From contig DASRAJ010000055.1 in the NCBI GenBank assembly GCA_035638255.1, forward strand, positions 1 to 64,000: DNA of 64,000 bases, read 5' to 3'. A program made the position numbers and the translations under genes. Shown here one piece after another: positions 26,464 through 35,525 of the stretch. Origin of the DNA: DASRAJ01 sp035638255. Its GTDB lineage: Bacteria > Bacteroidota > Bacteroidia > Chitinophagales > UBA10324. Position 1 is the stretch's first letter. Each line of letters begins with the position of its first letter. The notes beneath the pieces were generated by a model that was not told the origin of the DNA, did no database searches, and saw only the letters and a program-made list of their open reading frames with translations.

Positions 26464-27543
26464 ATGAACTCAAGGGAAAGAAAACAAATCGGCTATTGGT
26501 TGTTGACCGGAGTATTTATGATCGTTATTCAGGTTATGCTCGGGGGAATCACCCGACTCACCGGCAGTGGTCTCTCCATCACGCAGTGGAATGTAATCAT
26601 GGGAAGCATTCCTCCCACCAATCACGAGCAATGGCAACAGGCATTCGATCAATACAAGCAATTTCCGCAGTATCAACTCATGAACAATGAGATAACACTC
26701 GATGGATTTAAAAATATTTTCTGGTGGGAATTCATTCACCGCCTGTGGGCGCGATTGTTCATTCCTGTGTTTTTAATTCCGCTTGCATTTTTTCTCTGGA
26801 AGAAAATGATTTCAATGCAACTGCTGATAAAACTTGCAATAGCATTTGTTCTCGGCGGCTTGCAGGGGTTGGTGGGGTGGATCATGGTGGGCAGCGGATT
26901 GATCGACAAACCGTGGGTGAGCCCGATTGATTTGAGTGCGCATTTAATTCTTGCACTCGTTCTCTTATGTTATCTGCTTTGGCTTGCGCTCATGGTACTG
27001 AACCCTCCAGGGGAAGCGGCGGAAGTTGCTACAATGAAATCTCCCCTCATCATCATCATAGCGCTCATGGCGGTACAATTTTTTTTCGGTGGATTAATGG
27101 CAGGCACCCATGCTGCACTTTCATTTCCTACGTTCCCGAAGTTCGGGTCACAATGGATTCCTGAGAATCTGTTCTCACAATCGCCCTTCATCAGAAATTT
27201 TTTTGAAAACGTTGCCACCATTCAATTCATTCATCGCACTCTGGGTATGCTGATTGTGCTTGTTGCTTTCATCTTTTTTACGAGAGCAAAAGATAAACCC
27301 ATGACAAATTTTTTCCGGCTGGCTCTTTCCTCTTTTCCTGTCATCGCATTTATGCAGATGGTGATTGGTGTTTTAACGATTGTCAATTCACTGGGAAGCA
27401 TTCCAATAATTTACGGCGTCGCACACCAGATGAATGCGGTGTTGCTGTTAATTACTTCAATAGTATTGCTGTACCAGATTTCAACTGCAAGGAACCTTTC
27501 CCCTGAAAAAATTTTGTTTGAACAACAAACTATTTCTTCTTAA
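26464..27543 (+). CDS. ctaA: Haem A synthase (COX15/CtaA family)
   Basis: 359 residues from ATG 26464; the TTG at 26449 is unlikely. Eight membrane segments are expected and can be traced. The COX15 signature GGITRLTGSGLSITQW is near the N-terminus. Four haem-ligand type histidines occur in EFIHRLWARL, DLSAHLIL, FIHRTLGML and VAHQMNA. The enzyme oxidises the C8 methyl of haem O to make haem A for cytochrome c oxidase. The length and the HQMNA motif fit the type found in mitochondria and many Gram-negative bacteria. Confidence 0.92.
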   Translation: MNSRERKQIGYWLLTGVFMIVIQVMLGGITRLTGSGLSITQWNVIMGSIPPTNHEQWQQAFDQYKQFPQYQLMNNEITLDGFKNIFWWEFIHRLWARLFIPVFLIPLAFFLWKKMISMQLLIKLAIAFVLGGLQGLVGWIMVGSGLIDKPWVSPIDLSAHLILALVLLCYLLWLALMVLNPPGEAAEVATMKSPLIIIIALMAVQFFFGGLMAGTHAALSFPTFPKFGSQWIPENLFSQSPFIRNFFENVATIQFIHRTLGMLIVLVAFIFFTRAKDKPMTNFFRLALSSFPVIAFMQMVIGVLTIVNSLGSIPIIYGVAHQMNAVLLLITSIVLLYQISTARNLSPEKILFEQQTISS

Positions 27544-27548
27544 AATAT

Positions 27549-28670
27549 TTATCGGACTACCTCAAACTTTGCTTTCCAGTCTAAAAATATTTTTTCGAAG
27601 AAGCGATAACTCAATGCGGCCAACACAACGGTGATCGAGAATGCAATTATTGGCATGAGCACACTGTATTGAAAGGGAGAATGAATGCAATTCATCGCTT
27701 TCATAATTTTTATCGCGGATATAATTCCTACCTCATGAAAACAATACAAGCCGTATGTCCTTTTTCCTAACCATACAAATCCCGGTATGCGATGGAGGTT
27801 GAAAGGACGGTTTTCACTGTAGGCCTGGTCGAGAATGACCCATCCGAAACCAATCCCTAAAATCAATCGCTCGATCACGGTAGCGAAGGTTGAATCAAAA
27901 AGGGGATGATAAAAAATGATCATTAGCAGGATGATGATGTAAATAGGAATGATCATCCGTCTTGAAAGTTTTTTAAGCCGCAGAAAGAAGGGAGTTTCGT
28001 TAACTGCTATCGAAGCAATGAAAGCGCCGATGGCAAAATCACTCATGATGCAGAGCGTGTTGAAGAAGAGCTCCTTTCCATCATTACGAAAATAAATTCT
28101 GAAACTGATACTGATAAGTATCACAATCACAAAAAGCATCCAGCGATTTTTTCTGAACAATCTGATGAGCCACGGCCATCCAATATAAAATTGCTCTTCA
28201 ACGGAAACGGACCAGAGCACAGCGAGAATGGGTGAATAAGGGTATCCATATTTAAGGATGTAGAAGTTTCCCCAGAATAAATAGTATGCCAGCGGATTTG
28301 CGGTTTCGTGAAAATCATTCCCGAAAAAATTCATCAGCGGCGGAATCACGAAAAATGAAATTGTAATTACGAGCAGGTACAGCGGCCAAATGCGTAATGT
28401 TCGTCTCAAATAATATTTGACAACGCTGAATTTTCCGAGAGTTTTTTCTTCCTGCAATAATAAAAGTGATATGAGAAAGCCGGACATCACGTGCAGCAGA
28501 TTGATGCCCAGGGCACCCGTCTTTGAAAAGTCACGGAGGGGCTGCATCCACGCAGGATCATCACTTCCTGCAATCTGAACATTAAGAGCGTGCAACAAAA
28601 AAACTCCGATGGCAGCAAAGAAGCGCAGCGCATCCAGGTTCTTGAAATACGGTTTTGAAGGAGAGGTCAA
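27549..28670 (-). CDS. Acyltransferase 3 family membrane protein
   Basis: 373 residues with about ten hydrophobic segments. Family motifs: FKNLDALRFFAAIGVFLLHA near the N-terminus (the conserved RF and H), ALGINLLHVMSGFLISLLLL, YYLRRTLRIWPLYLL and LWSVSVEEQFYI. AT3 proteins move acyl groups, often acetyl, onto lipopolysaccharide, peptidoglycan or exopolysaccharide at the inner membrane. It converges with ctaA, ending 5 bp from its stop. Confidence 0.9.
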   Translation of the reverse strand: MTSPSKPYFKNLDALRFFAAIGVFLLHALNVQIAGSDDPAWMQPLRDFSKTGALGINLLHVMSGFLISLLLLQEEKTLGKFSVVKYYLRRTLRIWPLYLLVITISFFVIPPLMNFFGNDFHETANPLAYYLFWGNFYILKYGYPYSPILAVLWSVSVEEQFYIGWPWLIRLFRKNRWMLFVIVILISISFRIYFRNDGKELFFNTLCIMSDFAIGAFIASIAVNETPFFLRLKKLSRRMIIPIYIIILLMIIFYHPLFDSTFATVIERLILGIGFGWVILDQAYSENRPFNLHRIPGFVWLGKRTYGLYCFHEVGIISAIKIMKAMNCIHSPFQYSVLMPIIAFSITVVLAALSYRFFEKIFLDWKAKFEVVR

Positions 28671-28799
28671 ACTGTAGTGTCAATGATTTTCTCAATGCAA
28701 AATAAATTGACTTAATAAGACCGCAGCCTGTTTTTTTTTGAGGACCCCTAATCTCAGAGGTAACATAGAAAAATATGACAACAGGAAAAATGAGTTGTC

Positions 28800-28807
28800 T
28801 AACTTTG
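28800..28807 (+). promoter_or_regulatory. Possible -7 promoter element (TAACTTTG) of the usp gene
   Basis: Exact TAnnTTTG match 19 bp upstream of the ATG at 28827. A TATGACA stretch about 20 bp further up may serve as the -33 region. Confidence 0.5.
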
Positions 28808-28826
28808 AAAAAAGAAAATCATAATC

Positions 28827-29654
28827 ATGAAAAAAATCCTCGTGGCCTTTGACAGCTCATCGTTTTCATCCGGTGCTCTTGACTATGCTTTGAATTTAGC
28901 CGCTCAGCAAAAGTCTTTAATCGTCGGTGTCTTCATTGAAGACCTGAGTTACATCGGCTACGCCACGTTGTTTGGTGAAGATTACTTTGCTTTTGATCCA
29001 AAATTATTGGAGCGGATGGAGAAAGAGTCAGAGGGAAAAATTGAGGAAAACCTGGCGGCCTTCACAGCGAAATGCCAGGCTGCAGGCGCAAACTTTAAAG
29101 CGCATCGCGATAAAGGAGTTCCGGCCAACGAATTAATTTATGAGAGCAGGTATGCCGATTTGATCATTCTTGGGTATCAAACTTTTTTTTCAAACGTTGC
29201 CGGCGAAGCAAGCATTTTAAAAGATGTGCTCGTCGAAGCCGAATGCCCGGTAATGATTGTTCCTGATCAATACAAGCCCATTAACATCATCCTGCTCACC
29301 TTCGATGGAAAGGCCCATTCCGTTTTTGCCATCAAGCAGTTCATTCAGCTTTTTCATGAAGAATCGTTCCAGGCACCAGCCACTCTTCTTCATATCACCA
29401 AATCAAAAGAAGAAACAATTGATGGAAGTGAATTGATGAAAGAATATCTCTCCGCACACTATTCCAAACTGAATTACGAAACGCTGAGCGGACAGGCAGA
29501 GGAAGCGATTCTGAATTTTGCCGAGATGCAAACAAATCCATTGGTAGTGATGGGAGCATACGGAAGAAGCGGTATCTCGAGGTTTTTTTCGCGAAGCACG
29601 GCGGGGAAATTATTGAAGGATAAATCGCTGCCGATTTTTGTGGCGCACAAGTGA
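28827..29654 (+). CDS. Universal stress protein, two tandem UspA domains
   Basis: 275 residues, the size of a double UspA protein. Domain 1 starts KKILVAFDSSSFSSGALDYAL and carries a DLIILG strand; domain 2 starts INIILLTFDGKAHS and ends VVMGAYGRSGISRFF ... LPIFVAH, the GxxG-type nucleotide-binding loop. These proteins are cytoplasmic and bind ATP/AMP under stress. The gene stands alone between divergent and convergent neighbours and has its own promoter-like site. Confidence 0.92.
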   Translation: MKKILVAFDSSSFSSGALDYALNLAAQQKSLIVGVFIEDLSYIGYATLFGEDYFAFDPKLLERMEKESEGKIEENLAAFTAKCQAAGANFKAHRDKGVPANELIYESRYADLIILGYQTFFSNVAGEASILKDVLVEAECPVMIVPDQYKPINIILLTFDGKAHSVFAIKQFIQLFHEESFQAPATLLHITKSKEETIDGSELMKEYLSAHYSKLNYETLSGQAEEAILNFAEMQTNPLVVMGAYGRSGISRFFSRSTAGKLLKDKSLPIFVAHK

Positions 29655-29690
29655 GCTATGTGGTATGAGCTATGAGTACGTGCGGGATAT

Positions 29691-30308
29691 TCAAAAAGGT
29701 TGAGTCGCAACTTCAGTGAGGAAGGATTTGATCTCTGTTTCAGAGGGAGAGGGAATAAGAAATTCCACAGGTTCAGAATCATCTAAGTTTTTGAAGTATG
29801 ATAGCTGCTCTCTAAGCAATCGTTCATTGAAAAAATCCCCAAACAAATCATTTGCTTTTGCTGCAATTTGCATAATTGAAAAATGATCCTTCAAAATAAA
29901 AAAGAGATCAACATAATCTTTCCATTTCCCTCTGCCACCCAAAGCAAATGCTTTCATCGCTGCCAGCGAAAGCAGATCAGGCATCCGAATCGAGGATTCA
30001 AAATGTAGCGGTGAAGGGATTGGAAAGTCAAAGTGAAAGAAGGTAAGCTTAACTGACTTGATAATATAATGTGTCTGCTCAGAGTCTTGATATCCGGTCT
30101 TGGTTTCCTTTGGAAAAGCCCTGTAAATAGTTTTTGATATCTCAATGCTGTTGACTCGCTTTTGAGTGAATAAGTCAAAATCAATTGATCTGCGATGACC
30201 AAGTTGCAAGGCAATCGCTGTTCCGCCAACCAAGTAATAGTTACGGGAGAATTTCCTGATTAAGGGTAGCAACTTGATTTGATCGTCTGTTAGAATATTG
30301 CGGTGCAT
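29691..30308 (-). CDS. AbiEii/AbiGii-type nucleotidyltransferase (toxin-like)
   Basis: 205 residues. The nucleotidyltransferase core is seen in YYLVGGTAIALQLGHRRSIDFDLF: a glycine motif followed by the DFD metal-binding motif. PDLLSLAAMKAFALGGRGKWKDYVDLFFIL is the usual second family block. AbiEii relatives act as toxins of type IV toxin-antitoxin or phage-defence pairs by nucleotide transfer. It overlaps the upstream gene by 68 bp in another frame, as found in coupled pairs. Confidence 0.85.
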   Translation of the reverse strand: MHRNILTDDQIKLLPLIRKFSRNYYLVGGTAIALQLGHRRSIDFDLFTQKRVNSIEISKTIYRAFPKETKTGYQDSEQTHYIIKSVKLTFFHFDFPIPSPLHFESSIRMPDLLSLAAMKAFALGGRGKWKDYVDLFFILKDHFSIMQIAAKANDLFGDFFNERLLREQLSYFKNLDDSEPVEFLIPSPSETEIKSFLTEVATQPF

Positions 30309-30585
30309 GGCGGTTAAAGTACAACTCGAAAAAATTTTTTGTCAACGGAAAATAGTTGATCCTTCTTCCCGGTGCAGTTTGCTCTCTGAAGATTTTCGCC
30401 ACATGCTTTACTCCAAGCAATTCTAAAAGTTCCTTCACCATTTTTTCATTCCCGTAATTCAGAATGAATTCCACGAGCACTTCATGTGAGATATTTTCTT
30501 TCGCATCAGGGCGTATGTACCAGAACAGATCAGCGTTTTTTCTGATGAATTCTTTCACTTTCGCAGAATTTGCCTGCTTCTTCAT
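30241..30585 (-). CDS. Likely partner/antitoxin of the AbiEii-type gene
   Basis: 114 residues, charged and helical: KKQANSAKVKEFIRKNADLFWYI, ISHEVLVEFILNYGNEKMVKELLELLGV, NYFPLTKNFFELYFNRHA. Proteins of this kind are often found directly before AbiEii-like genes in Bacteroidota. There is no clear winged-helix domain of the AbiEi type, so it may be a different sort of antitoxin. The last 68 bp overlap the nucleotidyltransferase. Confidence 0.7.
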   Translation of the reverse strand: MKKQANSAKVKEFIRKNADLFWYIRPDAKENISHEVLVEFILNYGNEKMVKELLELLGVKHVAKIFREQTAPGRRINYFPLTKNFFELYFNRHAPQYSNRRSNQVATLNQEILP

Positions 30586-30639
30586 TATGATGTTAAGTTA
30601 CGAATTTTCATTGGCAAGAAAAAATCTGTTCTTCAATTT

Positions 30640-32163
30640 TTACGGTTCAAGCCTGCCATACATTCGTGGGAAAGGAATGGTCTCGCGCACATGCGGAAGC
30701 TTGCAAACCCACGCAACCAATCGTTCCAAACCCAACCCAAAACCTGAATGAGGAACGGAGCCATATCGTCGCAAATCGAGGTACCATTCAAAAGCGCTCA
30801 TTGGCAGTTGGTGCTCGATGATTTTTTCTTTGAGAAGATTGATGTCGGTTTCACGCTCACCGCCGCCTACAATTTCTCCGTAACCTTCCGGTGCAAGAAC
30901 ATCAACACCCTTTGCCCAGCGCGGATCTTTGTCTCTCTTGAGATAGAATGCTTTTACTTCATGAGGCCAGTTGTAAACTAAGATGGGAGTATCGAACAAA
31001 CGTGTGATTACCGTTTCGTCGCTGCCGCCGAAATCACTTCCGAATTCAAAATTCTTCGCTGAAGAAATCCAGAGGGGAATGTTGCGCTCATCTTCTTCCA
31101 AATCCTTCAACTCATTTTTCAACTGATCAATCTTTGTTTGGTTGAAGGTGACTTCGCCTTTCTTCATCGAAGGGTTTTTAATCTTCTCCTCGCGATCTGA
31201 AATTTCTTTTTTTACTTCAACCATTTTCAATTGCACCCGCTTCAATTCTTCTTCGAGAGATGCAATCGAATTTTTTCCATTTACTTCCTGCTCACCTTTG
31301 ATGATCCTAACGGCTTCTTCATACGTGAGTCGGGGAAATTTCGCATTCACGATATTTTCGAAAAGGGAAGTGTCTCTGCCAATCAGTTGAAATTCATTCT
31401 TGCACTCGAGCAGCAATGTTCGGATGATGTGCTTGAGCATGGATTCAATCAGATCCATGTTCATATCGAGATCAAAAAATGCCATCTCCGGTTCGATCAT
31501 CCAGAATTCTGAAAGATGCCTTCGCGTTTTTGATTTCTCAGCACGGAACGTGGGACCGAACGTGTAAATCTTTCCCATCGCCATTGCCATTGCTTCGCCA
31601 TAGAGTTGTCCGCTTTGTGAGAGATAAGCGGGCTTGCCATAGAAATCTGTTTCGAACAAAGTACTCGTTCCTTCCACTGCATTGCCGGTGAAAATCGGCG
31701 CATCCATCTGTACAAAACCTTCTTCACGAAAAAACTGATGGATAGAAAAAATGATGGCGTTTCGAACGCGCATGATTGCCCACTGGCGTTGTGAGCGCAG
31801 CCACAGGTGGCGATTGTCCATAAGAAAATCTACACCGTGTTCTTTCTTCGAGATCGGATATTCTTCGGCGATGCTGATGATCTCCACTTTTGTTGCGCGC
31901 ACCTCATAGCCGCCGATTTGCCGCTCATCTTTCACAACCGTTCCCGTAATGCTGCACGAGCTTTCCATAGTAAGTTTTCCTGCATTCTCAAAATCTTCAG
32001 GTGAAACACTTTTCTCATCTACCACGCATTGACAATATCCCGTTCCATCACGAAGGATGATGAAGTACAAGCCTTTTCCGCTGCGCTTGTTGGAGTTCCA
32101 GCCTTGCAGCATTACTTGTTGTCCTTCGTACTTTGACAGTTCAGCGATAGAAACTGTTGCCAT
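30640..32163 (-). CDS. asnS: Asparaginyl-tRNA synthetase
   Basis: 507 residues. The N-terminal OB-fold (QVMLQGWNSNKRSGKGLYFIILRDG) binds the anticodon. Class II motifs follow: FRAEKSKTRRHLSEFWMIEPEMAF split across motif 2, and GFGLGLERLVAWV as motif 3. A Lys/Glu-rich coiled-coil insertion of about 60 residues (near 290-350) makes it longer than the E. coli enzyme (466 residues). Such insertions are usual in Bacteroidota. It charges tRNA-Asn with asparagine in the cytoplasm. The ATG is at 32163, facing the divergent trmB. Confidence 0.95.
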   Translation of the reverse strand: MATVSIAELSKYEGQQVMLQGWNSNKRSGKGLYFIILRDGTGYCQCVVDEKSVSPEDFENAGKLTMESSCSITGTVVKDERQIGGYEVRATKVEIISIAEEYPISKKEHGVDFLMDNRHLWLRSQRQWAIMRVRNAIIFSIHQFFREEGFVQMDAPIFTGNAVEGTSTLFETDFYGKPAYLSQSGQLYGEAMAMAMGKIYTFGPTFRAEKSKTRRHLSEFWMIEPEMAFFDLDMNMDLIESMLKHIIRTLLLECKNEFQLIGRDTSLFENIVNAKFPRLTYEEAVRIIKGEQEVNGKNSIASLEEELKRVQLKMVEVKKEISDREEKIKNPSMKKGEVTFNQTKIDQLKNELKDLEEDERNIPLWISSAKNFEFGSDFGGSDETVITRLFDTPILVYNWPHEVKAFYLKRDKDPRWAKGVDVLAPEGYGEIVGGGERETDINLLKEKIIEHQLPMSAFEWYLDLRRYGSVPHSGFGLGLERLVAWVCKLPHVRETIPFPRMYGRLEP

Positions 32164-32182
32164 GATTAAGAAATTTTGGTGC

Positions 32183-32269
32183 GCTTAACCGCCGTCAGGG
32201 CTAAAAGCCACTGACGGGGTTCTTGCTCTCGCTCAACCACCATCAGGGCGAAAAGCCACTGACGGGGTT
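32183..32269. repeat. Two tandem 39-bp stem-loop repeats
   Basis: Copies at 32183-32221 and 32231-32269 share 35 of 39 bases. Each folds as AACCGCCGTCAG paired with CTGACGGGGTT, with an inner GGC...GCC stem and an AAAA loop. They fill the gap between divergent asnS and trmB. A 15-bp match occurs inside the gene at 24413. Confidence 0.8.
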
Positions 32270-32369
32270 AGCTGAAGCGGCGGCGAATTTAGAGATAAAG
32301 AAATTTCCATTCTCATCAAGTGTGATTTTTCTCTTGACACTTTTCAATCTTTGCACGAAATAATTTTCA

Positions 32370-33014
32370 TTGGGCAAGAACAAACTCAAACACCTCGCTG
32401 AACTGCAAACATTTTCCAACGTCTATCAATTGCAAAGAGATTTGAAAGGAAAATGGAATGAAATCGCATTTCAAAATTCAAACCCGATCACTCTGGAACT
32501 GGCTTGTGGCAAGGGAGAATACACACTTGCTCTTGCAAGAAAGTTTCCTGAACGAAATTTCATTGGCATTGACATTAAAGGTTCCCGCATCTGGCGCGGA
32601 GCAAAGACAGCACTCGAAGAAAAGATTGCCAACGTCGCTTTTCTCAGAACGTACATTGATCATCTTGAAGAATATTTTTCCCCGGGAGAAGTCGAAGAAA
32701 TCTGGATCACCTTTCCGGATCCTTACAGGGAAAAGAGCAAGGCAAGAAAGCGCCTGACTTCAGAAAAATTTCTTCCCCGCTACAAAAACATTTTAAAACA
32801 AGGGGGCATCATTCATCTGAAAACAGATGATTGGCAGTTGTATCAATTCACCCTCGAAAAAATTTCAGAGTTCAAATGCAACATCATTTTTTCTTCTGAA
32901 GATTTGTATTCTGAAAAACTTCCGGATGAGATTCTTTCAGAAAAAACTTTTTATGAACAGCAACATTTAGCTGAAGGAAAAACAATCAGGTACATTAAAT
33001 TCACACTTGCTTAA
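32370..33014 (+). CDS. trmB: tRNA (guanine46-N7)-methyltransferase, TTG start
   Basis: 214 residues. The start is a TTG: the frame has a TAA three codons before it, and the resulting MGKNKLKHLAEL is a usual TrmB beginning. The SAM-binding region is NPITLELACGKGEYTLALA and NFIGIDIKGSR; the catalytic/substrate region is ITFPDPYREKSKARKRL. The enzyme makes m7G46 in tRNA. The MGMT-family gene follows after 6 bp, so the two are likely one operon. Confidence 0.93.
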   Translation: MGKNKLKHLAELQTFSNVYQLQRDLKGKWNEIAFQNSNPITLELACGKGEYTLALARKFPERNFIGIDIKGSRIWRGAKTALEEKIANVAFLRTYIDHLEEYFSPGEVEEIWITFPDPYREKSKARKRLTSEKFLPRYKNILKQGGIIHLKTDDWQLYQFTLEKISEFKCNIIFSSEDLYSEKLPDEILSEKTFYEQQHLAEGKTIRYIKFTLA

Positions 33015-33020
33015 ACAACC

Positions 33021-33413
33021 ATGAAAGCTGAAGACAAAAATTTTTTTGAGCGCGTCTATTTTGTTGTGAGAAAAATTCCCCGCGGCAGAGTTACCAGTTA
33101 TGGCGCCATTGCGAACTATCTTGGAACAGGATTATCAGCAAGGACAGTCGGCTGGGCAATGAACAATAGTCATTCTCAAGTGCCAGCACATCGCGTGGTA
33201 AACAGGGTGGGATTGCTTACCGGCAAACATCACTTCGCAACTCCGACTCTTATGGAAGAATTGCTCGAAGCCGAAGGAGTTGAAGTGATTGATGATAAGA
33301 TTCAGAACTTCAAAAAAATTTTCTGGGATCCGGCGATAGAATTTTCTTCTTCCTCAAAAGGTAAAAAGCGGACTAAGAGAACATTACCACCTAAAAAGAA
33401 AAGAAGGCGTTGA
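33021..33413 (+). CDS. Alkyltransferase-like (Atl) protein, no catalytic Cys
   Basis: 130 residues with the MGMT C-terminal DNA-binding domain: FFERVYFVVRKIPRGRVTSYGAIA and the helix-turn-helix RTVGWAMNN. The active-site PCHRV of alkylguanine transferases reads PAHRVV here: alanine replaces the cysteine at position 56. This is the mark of Atl proteins, which bind O6-alkylguanine and pass it to nucleotide-excision repair. A basic tail (KGKKRTKRTLPPKKKRRR) may add DNA affinity. Confidence 0.9.
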   Translation: MKAEDKNFFERVYFVVRKIPRGRVTSYGAIANYLGTGLSARTVGWAMNNSHSQVPAHRVVNRVGLLTGKHHFATPTLMEELLEAEGVEVIDDKIQNFKKIFWDPAIEFSSSSKGKKRTKRTLPPKKKRRR

Positions 33414-33475
33414 AGCCAATGTCTTGTTTGTTTCATGACACCTCAGTCGAACCATATTAGGAGAACTCCGGCCTA

Positions 33476-33499
33476 TCCTTCGACAAGCTCAGGATGACA
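33476..33499. repeat. TCCTTCGACAAGCTCAGGA-type dispersed element
   Basis: This stretch matches a sequence I recall as widely dispersed between genes of many bacteria. It is in the 223-bp gap between the Atl gene and the EPS cluster. Confidence 0.5.
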
Positions 33500-33599
33500 T
33501 TCGCACTAACAAATTTTCTGAATGATTTCCTTACTGCTGCTCAACGGTAAAAAATAGCTGCCTGTAAATTTTTCAATGCTCACCCAAAAATCATCAGCC

Positions 33600-33607
33600 T
33601 ATTTTTG
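33600..33607 (+). promoter_or_regulatory. Possible -7 element (TATTTTTG) of the EPS cluster
   Basis: TAnnTTTG match 29 bp upstream of the asnB-like start; -33 element unclear. Confidence 0.4.
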
Positions 33608-33636
33608 TAGCAGCGTTTAACAGACTCGAAACTCTT

Positions 33637-35523
33637 ATGTGCGGCATTGTTGGCTTAATTGCAAAGAATGAATCAGGACAGCGTTGGATGCAACATTTAC
33701 ATCCGGCTACTCAGAGTTTATTATTGCGCGGACCTGATGCGCAAAACTTTTTTGAGGAAGAACACATTGGATTTGGGCATTGCCGGCTTTCCATCATTGA
33801 TCTTTCTGAGACTGCCAATCAACCGATGTTCGATGAAAGTAAGAGGTACGTGATTATTTACAACGGTGAGATTTTCAATTTTAAACCCCTGAGAAAAAAT
33901 CTTGAGGAGGAAGGGATTTCATTTGTCACGAATTCTGACACGGAGGTTTTACTGCAACTCTACATTAGGTATAAAGCCGGGATGCTTGAATTGCTGAATG
34001 GTTTTTTTGCTTTTGCGATTTATGACCGTGAAAAGCAAAGTGTTTTCATTGCACGAGATCGTTTTGGGGTGAAGCCATTGTTTTTTTATGAAGATGAAAA
34101 TGTGCTCGCATTTGCTTCGGAGATGAAAGCACTGATGCGGTTCCCGATCAAAAAAGAAATGGATTACACTTCACTCTATGAATATCTTCAATTGAATTAT
34201 ATAACCGGTCCTCAAACCATTTATCAATCAGTAAAAAAACTTTTGCCGGGGCATTACCTGTGGATAGAAAACGGAGAGACGAAAAATAATCAATGGTATG
34301 AACTTGAAGCACAGATAAGACAACTCCCCGAAATTTTAAATTACGAGGACGCTCAGAAGAAGTTGTTTGAACTAATGGATGATGCAGTACGGATCCGGCT
34401 GATCGCCGATGTTCCGCTCGGATCATTTTTATCAGGAGGAATTGACTCCTCCATTGTAAGCGGACTTGCTTCTTTGCATACTGATCAGCTGAAAACTTTT
34501 TCCATTGGCTACAGCGACGATGGTTTTTTTGATGAAACAGATTATGCCCGGCTCGTTGCAAAGCATTTTAAAACCGATCATACGGTATTTAGTCTTTCAA
34601 GAAATGATTTGCTTGAATCGCTCGATGATGTGTTGAATTATTTCGATGAGCCATTTGCCGATTCATCAGCGCTTCCTGTTTACATTCTGAGCAAGCATAC
34701 GCGCAAGCATGTCAAGGTGGCTTTAAGTGGTGATGGTTCTGATGAAATTTTTGGCGGCTACATCAAACATACCGGCGACTACCGGGCGCGGCATCCGCGG
34801 TTTCCTGAGCTCATGGGTTCTTACTTTTCCCCTGTATTGAATTTTTTCCCGACGTCAAGAAATAATTTTCTAGGAAATAAAATCCGGCAGGCACAAAAAT
34901 TTTATGAGGGGATAAAGCTGAATGATCGCGACCGGTATTGGCGGTGGTGCTCAATTTCTGATGAAGAGCAGGCAAGGCAACTTTTAATTGAACAGGTGAA
35001 TCAATCCGAATTTATGGATCGTAAAAACAAGCTGACTTTTTTCAGCAACCTCATTAAAAATCTGAACGGCGTCTTGCTCAATGATGTGAAGATGGTGTTG
35101 CCCGATGATATGCTAATGAAGGTAGACAGCATGAGCATGGCGAACAGTTTGGAAGTGCGAACACCCTTCCTCGATTATAGGGTCGTTGAGTTTGCTTTTT
35201 CCTTTCCCCCATCATTTAAAGTTGATCGCTCTCAACGGAAAAAAATTGTCCATGATACTTTCAAAAACTTTCTTCCGAAAGAACTTTACCATCGCCCCAA
35301 GCGCGGCTTTGAAATACCGCTCCATAGTTTTCTCATACGGGAATTGAAATCTTTAGTTGAACAAAATCTTTCTGAGAAATTTATCCGTGAACAGAATATC
35401 TTCAGTGAAGTCGCGGTAAAAAATTTGAGGTCACAACTTTTTTCAACCAATCCTGCTGACAGTGCCGCACGTATTTGGGGATTGCTTGTGTTTCAGCATT
35501 GGTGGAAACGATGGAAGCAGTAA
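33637..35523 (+). CDS. asnB: Asparagine synthetase B-like amidotransferase
   Basis: 628 residues. Cys2 of MCGIVGL is the glutamine-hydrolysing nucleophile; the N-terminal Ntn domain continues with LLLRGPDAQ and IIYNGEIFNF. The synthetase domain has the PP-loop SGGIDSSIV and SGDGSDEIFGGY. The enzyme makes asparagine, or amidates a sugar or peptide, from glutamine and ATP. Its place at the head of an exopolysaccharide cluster is common and suggests that it may modify a surface polymer rather than serve amino-acid supply. Confidence 0.88.
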   Translation: MCGIVGLIAKNESGQRWMQHLHPATQSLLLRGPDAQNFFEEEHIGFGHCRLSIIDLSETANQPMFDESKRYVIIYNGEIFNFKPLRKNLEEEGISFVTNSDTEVLLQLYIRYKAGMLELLNGFFAFAIYDREKQSVFIARDRFGVKPLFFYEDENVLAFASEMKALMRFPIKKEMDYTSLYEYLQLNYITGPQTIYQSVKKLLPGHYLWIENGETKNNQWYELEAQIRQLPEILNYEDAQKKLFELMDDAVRIRLIADVPLGSFLSGGIDSSIVSGLASLHTDQLKTFSIGYSDDGFFDETDYARLVAKHFKTDHTVFSLSRNDLLESLDDVLNYFDEPFADSSALPVYILSKHTRKHVKVALSGDGSDEIFGGYIKHTGDYRARHPRFPELMGSYFSPVLNFFPTSRNNFLGNKIRQAQKFYEGIKLNDRDRYWRWCSISDEEQARQLLIEQVNQSEFMDRKNKLTFFSNLIKNLNGVLLNDVKMVLPDDMLMKVDSMSMANSLEVRTPFLDYRVVEFAFSFPPSFKVDRSQRKKIVHDTFKNFLPKELYHRPKRGFEIPLHSFLIRELKSLVEQNLSEKFIREQNIFSEVAVKNLRSQLFSTNPADSAARIWGLLVFQHWWKRWKQ

Positions 35524-35525
35524 TC

